This document shows, piece after piece, positions 60,583 through 64,000 of a stretch of DNA of 64,000 nt (position 1 is the first letter of the stretch; every line of letters begins with the position of its first letter). Position numbers and translations under genes: made by a program. Below the pieces are notes generated by a model. That model searched no databases and was not told the origin of the DNA. It saw only the letters and a list, made by a program, of their open reading frames with translations. This stretch comes from Rhizophagus clarus (Eukaryota; Glomeromycota; Glomeromycetes; Glomerales; Glomeraceae): contig BLAL01000334.1 of NCBI GenBank assembly GCA_015698045.1, positions 248,001 through 312,000 on the forward strand. The letters are read 5' to 3'.

Positions 60583-62416
60583 ATGTCTTCTCAAGATCTT
60601 GATAAAGAACAAGGAATTCGTAAAAAAGGTTCTCTTATTAAACATTGGCAGCCATCGCAACCGCAATATCAACAACCTCAGTCTCAATGGCCGCAACAAC
60701 CTCAACAGCTGCAACAACCCCAATCTCAACAACCGCAACAACCTCAATCTCATCAACCGCAACAACCTCAATCTCAACAACCGCAACAATCTCAACCCCA
60801 AACTCTACTTCAGTGGCCGCGACAACCTCAACAATTTCAATTTCAATGGCCGCAACCACCTCAATCTCAATGGCCTCAACAACCTCAACAATCTCAACCT
60901 CATCAATTTCAATGGTCGCAACCACCTCAATCTCAATGGCCTCAACAACCTCAACAATCTCAATTTCAATGGCCGCAACCACCTCAATCTCAATGGCCTC
61001 AACAACCTCAACAATCTCAACCTCAATGGCCGCAACCACCTCTACCTCAATGGCCTCAACAACCTCAACAACCTCAACAAAATCAGCAACGTCAATGGCC
61101 ACATCATGAATACCAATGGTCGCAATCACCTTCTCAACAACCTCAACAATACTTACCTCAATTACCACCTCAACCTCCTCAACAAATTGATGATGAAGAA
61201 AAAATAGGTGACCTATAATTGAAATTCATTATTCTTTCTTTTTGTGATATGAATAGTTCACTTACCTTGATATTTAATAATTGTAGACAAAATGCTAAAA
61301 GAGGAGTTCTTGAGAATTGAGGAAATAATAAATATATCTCCGGATCCCTATAAAACTAAGAAGAAAATAGCGGATGAATTCGGCCTAATTTTACCCGATT
61401 ATATCAATTTTATGACCGAGAAATACAGGAAAAGTCAAAGTCCCATATCAACAATAACATCACTGGAATCCTCTCCGGCGACGTCACCACATTCCCCGCT
61501 GCGTTCTCCGCCTTTGAAGAGCCGCACTCCAATGTAAATATATATAGTAAATCTGTAATATTTATAATTCATATGTTCTGAGCCCATTTATTTTTATTAT
61601 AGGGATAATTTTGAACGACAACTCATAAATAACAATTTGGAGTTGCCGTCTCAATATTTTACTAGAGAACGTCACTACCCCAGAAGTCCTTCCCCAAGAC
61701 CCAACGCGAATGTTCCAGATAAATATACGGAACCTAAAACCAGTCGCGAATATAGTCAAAAACAGATGAGTGAAATATTAGAAAATAATTATAGTTCTCT
61801 CCCAAAATGGATCTTAGATATCATTTACGTTGAATTAAGAGCACTATTCCTTCGTACTCGACACCTTGATCATTCTTCTAGAAATTCAATGATAGAAGAT
61901 ATAATTAGTAAATTATTTCCGCATTTTTCTAAGAAGAAAGAAAACAAACAAAAAATTAGTTTTATGGGCAAACGTTTTCGAAAAGTTTTTGATGGATGGA
62001 GGAGCGAATTATGGTCGAATATAGGTTTCGCATATCAGAATAGTTGCACTAACGATAATATTTCCCAGTTAAAATCTAAAGTTTCAGTTTCAACTATATT
62101 TCGTCAGTGGTTGACATGTGTTTCAAATGAACTATCAGAAGAAATGGAAAGAGCGCTCCAAAATGTTATTATTTACGGGATTAGATGTTTAAGTGAGGAG
62201 GTGGATGATGACAAGACAGCTCGTCGCAACTTTTTTATGGCAAATACAGATTTATACACAATAAATTTGGACTTTGCTTGTACTGATAAAATAGATGTTA
62301 CAAGATCAATGGAGCTGTCTCATTATTACATAAGTGCTGCAAGGTCATTTCCCGAAGATGATGACGAAAAGAATGATAATGATGAAAGAGAGCAAAGAAA
62401 GCATAAAAAAAAGTAA
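60583..62416 (+). CDS. Three-exon Pro/Gln-rich protein with LFLRTR module
   Basis: Exons 60583-61207, 61287-61533 and 61603-62416, GT..AG, phases 1 and 2, total 561 residues. Start MSSQDLDKEQGIRKKGSL. Residues about 22-195 are a low-complexity PQ/WPQ repeat (SQWPQQPQQSQ). A helix-rich segment follows (EEFLRIEEIINISPDPYKTK) with a Ser/Pro linker. From about 355 comes a folded-looking module: PKWILDIIYVELRALFLRTR at the start, then FMGKRFRKVFDGWRSELW. The tail is acidic/basic (EDDDEKNDNDEREQRKHKKK). The LFLRTR-to-(R)(F/Y)RKxF core is shared with the protein at 54914-56484. PQ-rich regions often occur in transcription or RNA-granule proteins, but no function can be assigned. Many overlapping frames in this region are shadows of the repeat. 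Confidence 0.75.
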
Positions 62417-62499
62417 CTAAGAAGATTGAAAATTAAGGAGGCTAGTGAGAAGCGTTATTATAAATTTTATATAATATATTTTTATTATGTATCATTTTA

Positions 62500-62670
62500 C
62501 ATTTTTATCACGTCCTTTATTTTTATATTTCTCCAAATGGAGAGGACATTGTAGCTGGAGCTGGTGGTGACGATAATACTTTAAGGTTCTGGAAGATTTT
62601 TAATACTCTAAGAACAAAAGGGATAGAAAATAAATATTCGTGGAAACTTGATGGTCTTATAATGTTATAG
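62500..62670 (+). pseudogene. Cdc20/Cdh1-type WD40 relic
   Basis: From 62500 one frame reads HFYHVLYFYISPNGEDIVAG, then AGGDDNTLRFWKIFNTLR, and ends at TAG 62668-62670. It corresponds to the last WD40 blade of Cdc20/Fizzy/Cdh1 activators of the anaphase-promoting complex (compare the family pattern YRVLYL-x-SP-x-G...GAGDETLRFW). Only about 40 residues remain; the rest of the propeller is absent and GAG-DE is altered to GAGGDDN. It lies 84 bp past the Pro/Gln gene. Probably a transposed or retro-copied fragment. Confidence 0.75.
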
Positions 62671-63655
62671 CGCTTTGATTTTTTTATTCGATCAATAGTT
62701 TATAGTAAATATTTAGCATAGAAGAGCTATAATTTAGTAATTATACTTAACATTTACATTATTAATACTTTTATTATTAACACTTTTAATCATAAATAAA
62801 GTTCATATCAATAATTTTGCTTAATATATATATAATTTATTCTTTGCTGAAATGTATTGAATTGTGTCCGAATAGTAAACATATCATGCAAATAATCGTC
62901 TACCGATCGTGGATCAATTTACCGATAAATCATCACGAATTATTATTAAAGTCGTTCCGATTTTAAAAATTTATTAACCATGTCGATAAAATTTAGTAAA
63001 TGTATTGAATAGAATAATGTCTCTAATACATTTCAAATACTGTATATTAAAATATACATTCGTAAATAAAATGAGACTACTTTTACTGGACAAGGCAATT
63101 TTTTCAAGATATCGTATGATACTTTTATGATATCATAAATGTACTTAAAATTCGAATTTTAATATGGTTGTAAAGACATTTTACATAATAAAAAATCATT
63201 TTGAAAACCACATTAGAACCCATTTCCGATGCTTACCAGAACATCATAAAATATGTCATCCTGACAATGTATTTAAAACCATTTTATGATAATTTTCACA
63301 ATTTTGTAAAGATTGACAGAACATGATTAATATATTTTAAAATGCCAATAAATTATTTTATTATACGGCTAAATAATAATACATAAACTACTAGTATAAT
63401 TTACAAAATAGAAAAATTCCAAAGAAACGAACTGTTAGTAATAGTACATTAAAAAAAAAAGATTTAAAAAAAAAAATGTTATAAAATACCCACCGAAATC
63501 TACACCCCTGAGCTCCAGTTGAAATCCCATGCTTTGAACCTGTCTAAAAAAAAGAACAAGTGTTAGTACATTTCGTTAAAGTAGTAATTAAAAAAACTCT
63601 TCTCTTACCAAATTCTCAATATCTAAAATCATATGGAAAATACATCAAAGTATAT
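62671..63655. other. Intergenic
   Basis: AT-rich with small palindromes such as ATATCGTATGATACTTTTATGA (first 20 bases ATATCGTATGATACTTTTAT) near 63108. No gene, RNA or element supported. Confidence 0.4.
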
Positions 63656-63843
63656 CAAAAAAAATATATTTTTTCTTTCGAAATTGACCACCATATTAAT
63701 CATACTCGATCATGATGTGGTAAGATCAATGCAAAAATAAGGAATGAAAGAATTGATTTATAATAATAAAAAAAAATGAGAAGAAAAAAAAATTTTTGAC
63801 TCACATTTTAACCTGTAGAATCATCATCAAACAAGTTTTAAAA

Positions 63844-64000
63844 ATGTCTTCTCAATATCGTAATAAACCTATACAAGAACAAGAAATTCGTAAAAAGAAT
63901 TCTCTTATTAAAATTTGGAAGCCTTTGCAACCGCAATCTCAACAACCTCTGTGGCAGCGACATACGGAAGTAGTCAAAGTCCATAGTATATTTTTATGTA
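63844..64000 (+). CDS. Duplicated 5' end of the Pro/Gln gene, cut by window end
   Basis: ATG at 63844. Reads MSSQYRNKPIQEQEIRKKNS and LIKIWKPLQPQSQQPLW, clearly paralogous to the start of the gene at 60583 (MSSQDLDKEQGIRKKGSLIK). The upstream ~60 bp (CATGATGTGGTAAGATCAA) are also duplicated. After QQPLW it departs from the PQ repeat (QRHTEVVKVHSIFLC) and remains open to the window edge, so the repeat is either much shorter in this paralog or deleted. Whether it is functional cannot be told here. Confidence 0.6.
   Translation, partial: MSSQYRNKPIQEQEIRKKNSLIKIWKPLQPQSQQPLWQRHTEVVKVHSIFLC

Noticed and set aside
60562-61207. Several long frames on both strands over the PQ repeat
   Set aside because: Period-three repeat sequence opens all frames. 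Only the MSSQ frame splices in phase into the downstream exons.
1-64000. tRNA, rRNA or other structured RNA genes
   Set aside because: No T-arm or anticodon-arm pattern or rRNA-like block was found by eye. A covariance-model scan would be needed to exclude them.

Overview
The window is a very AT-rich stretch of a eukaryotic nuclear genome. It has short GT..AG introns, no operons or prokaryotic signals, a MATA-type HMG-box gene, abundant DNA-transposon debris and lineage-specific genes with low-complexity N-termini. Together these point to an arbuscular mycorrhizal fungus of the Glomeromycotina (Rhizophagus-like). That assignment is inference from gene families and composition, not from a marker gene.

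Layout. 0-7 kb: repeats, then a decayed family-B DNA polymerase relic (minus) with a divergent Cys-rich partner (plus). The polymerase relic is punctured by three transposon insertions with clean target-site duplications. 7-11 kb: MITE-like elements and AT-rich DNA. 11.4-12.1 kb: intact HMG-box gene. 16.3-17.0 kb: damaged Ser/Thr/Pro-rich gene. 19-22.3 kb: hAT-like MITE and old coding relics kept in a single frame but full of stops. 22.9-24.8 kb: eight-exon gene, damaged at two points. 25-40 kb: gene-free repeat land, with four tandem arrays (both orientations) whose units look like 40-41-nt exons with splice sites, plus hAT-like and other inverted-repeat elements. 40.9-45.1 kb: long pseudogene of a repeated family, split by a 1.32-kb Tc1 element that itself carries two stops. 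45-46.5 kb: ATATCGT-NA-CGATAT palindromic repeats. 47.2-50.8 kb: apparently intact five-exon CACTA/Plavaka-like transposase gene of 1122 codons. 50.9-54.8 kb: opposed arrays of a repeat containing CCGCAGGACATAAACGG, with a small two-exon basic-protein gene between them. 54.9-62.4 kb: six-exon coiled-coil gene, DDE transposase relic, two-exon double zinc-knuckle gene followed by five covarying hairpins, and a three-exon Pro/Gln-rich gene that shares a core module with the coiled-coil gene. A Cdc20/Cdh1 WD40 relic follows, and the duplicated 5' end of the Pro/Gln-rich gene lies at the right edge.

Most genes here do not form a pathway. The unifying theme is mobile DNA and its decay. In several relics the damage is almost entirely in-frame nonsense explainable by C-to-T (G-to-A) changes, which suggests deamination of methylated cytosine or a RIP-like process. 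The best candidates for undescribed biology are the exon-like micro-arrays (28.4-34.6 kb), the opposed-array element with its small basic protein (50.9-54.8 kb), the LFLRTR protein pair (54.9 and 60.6 kb) and the covarying hairpins (57.4 kb).
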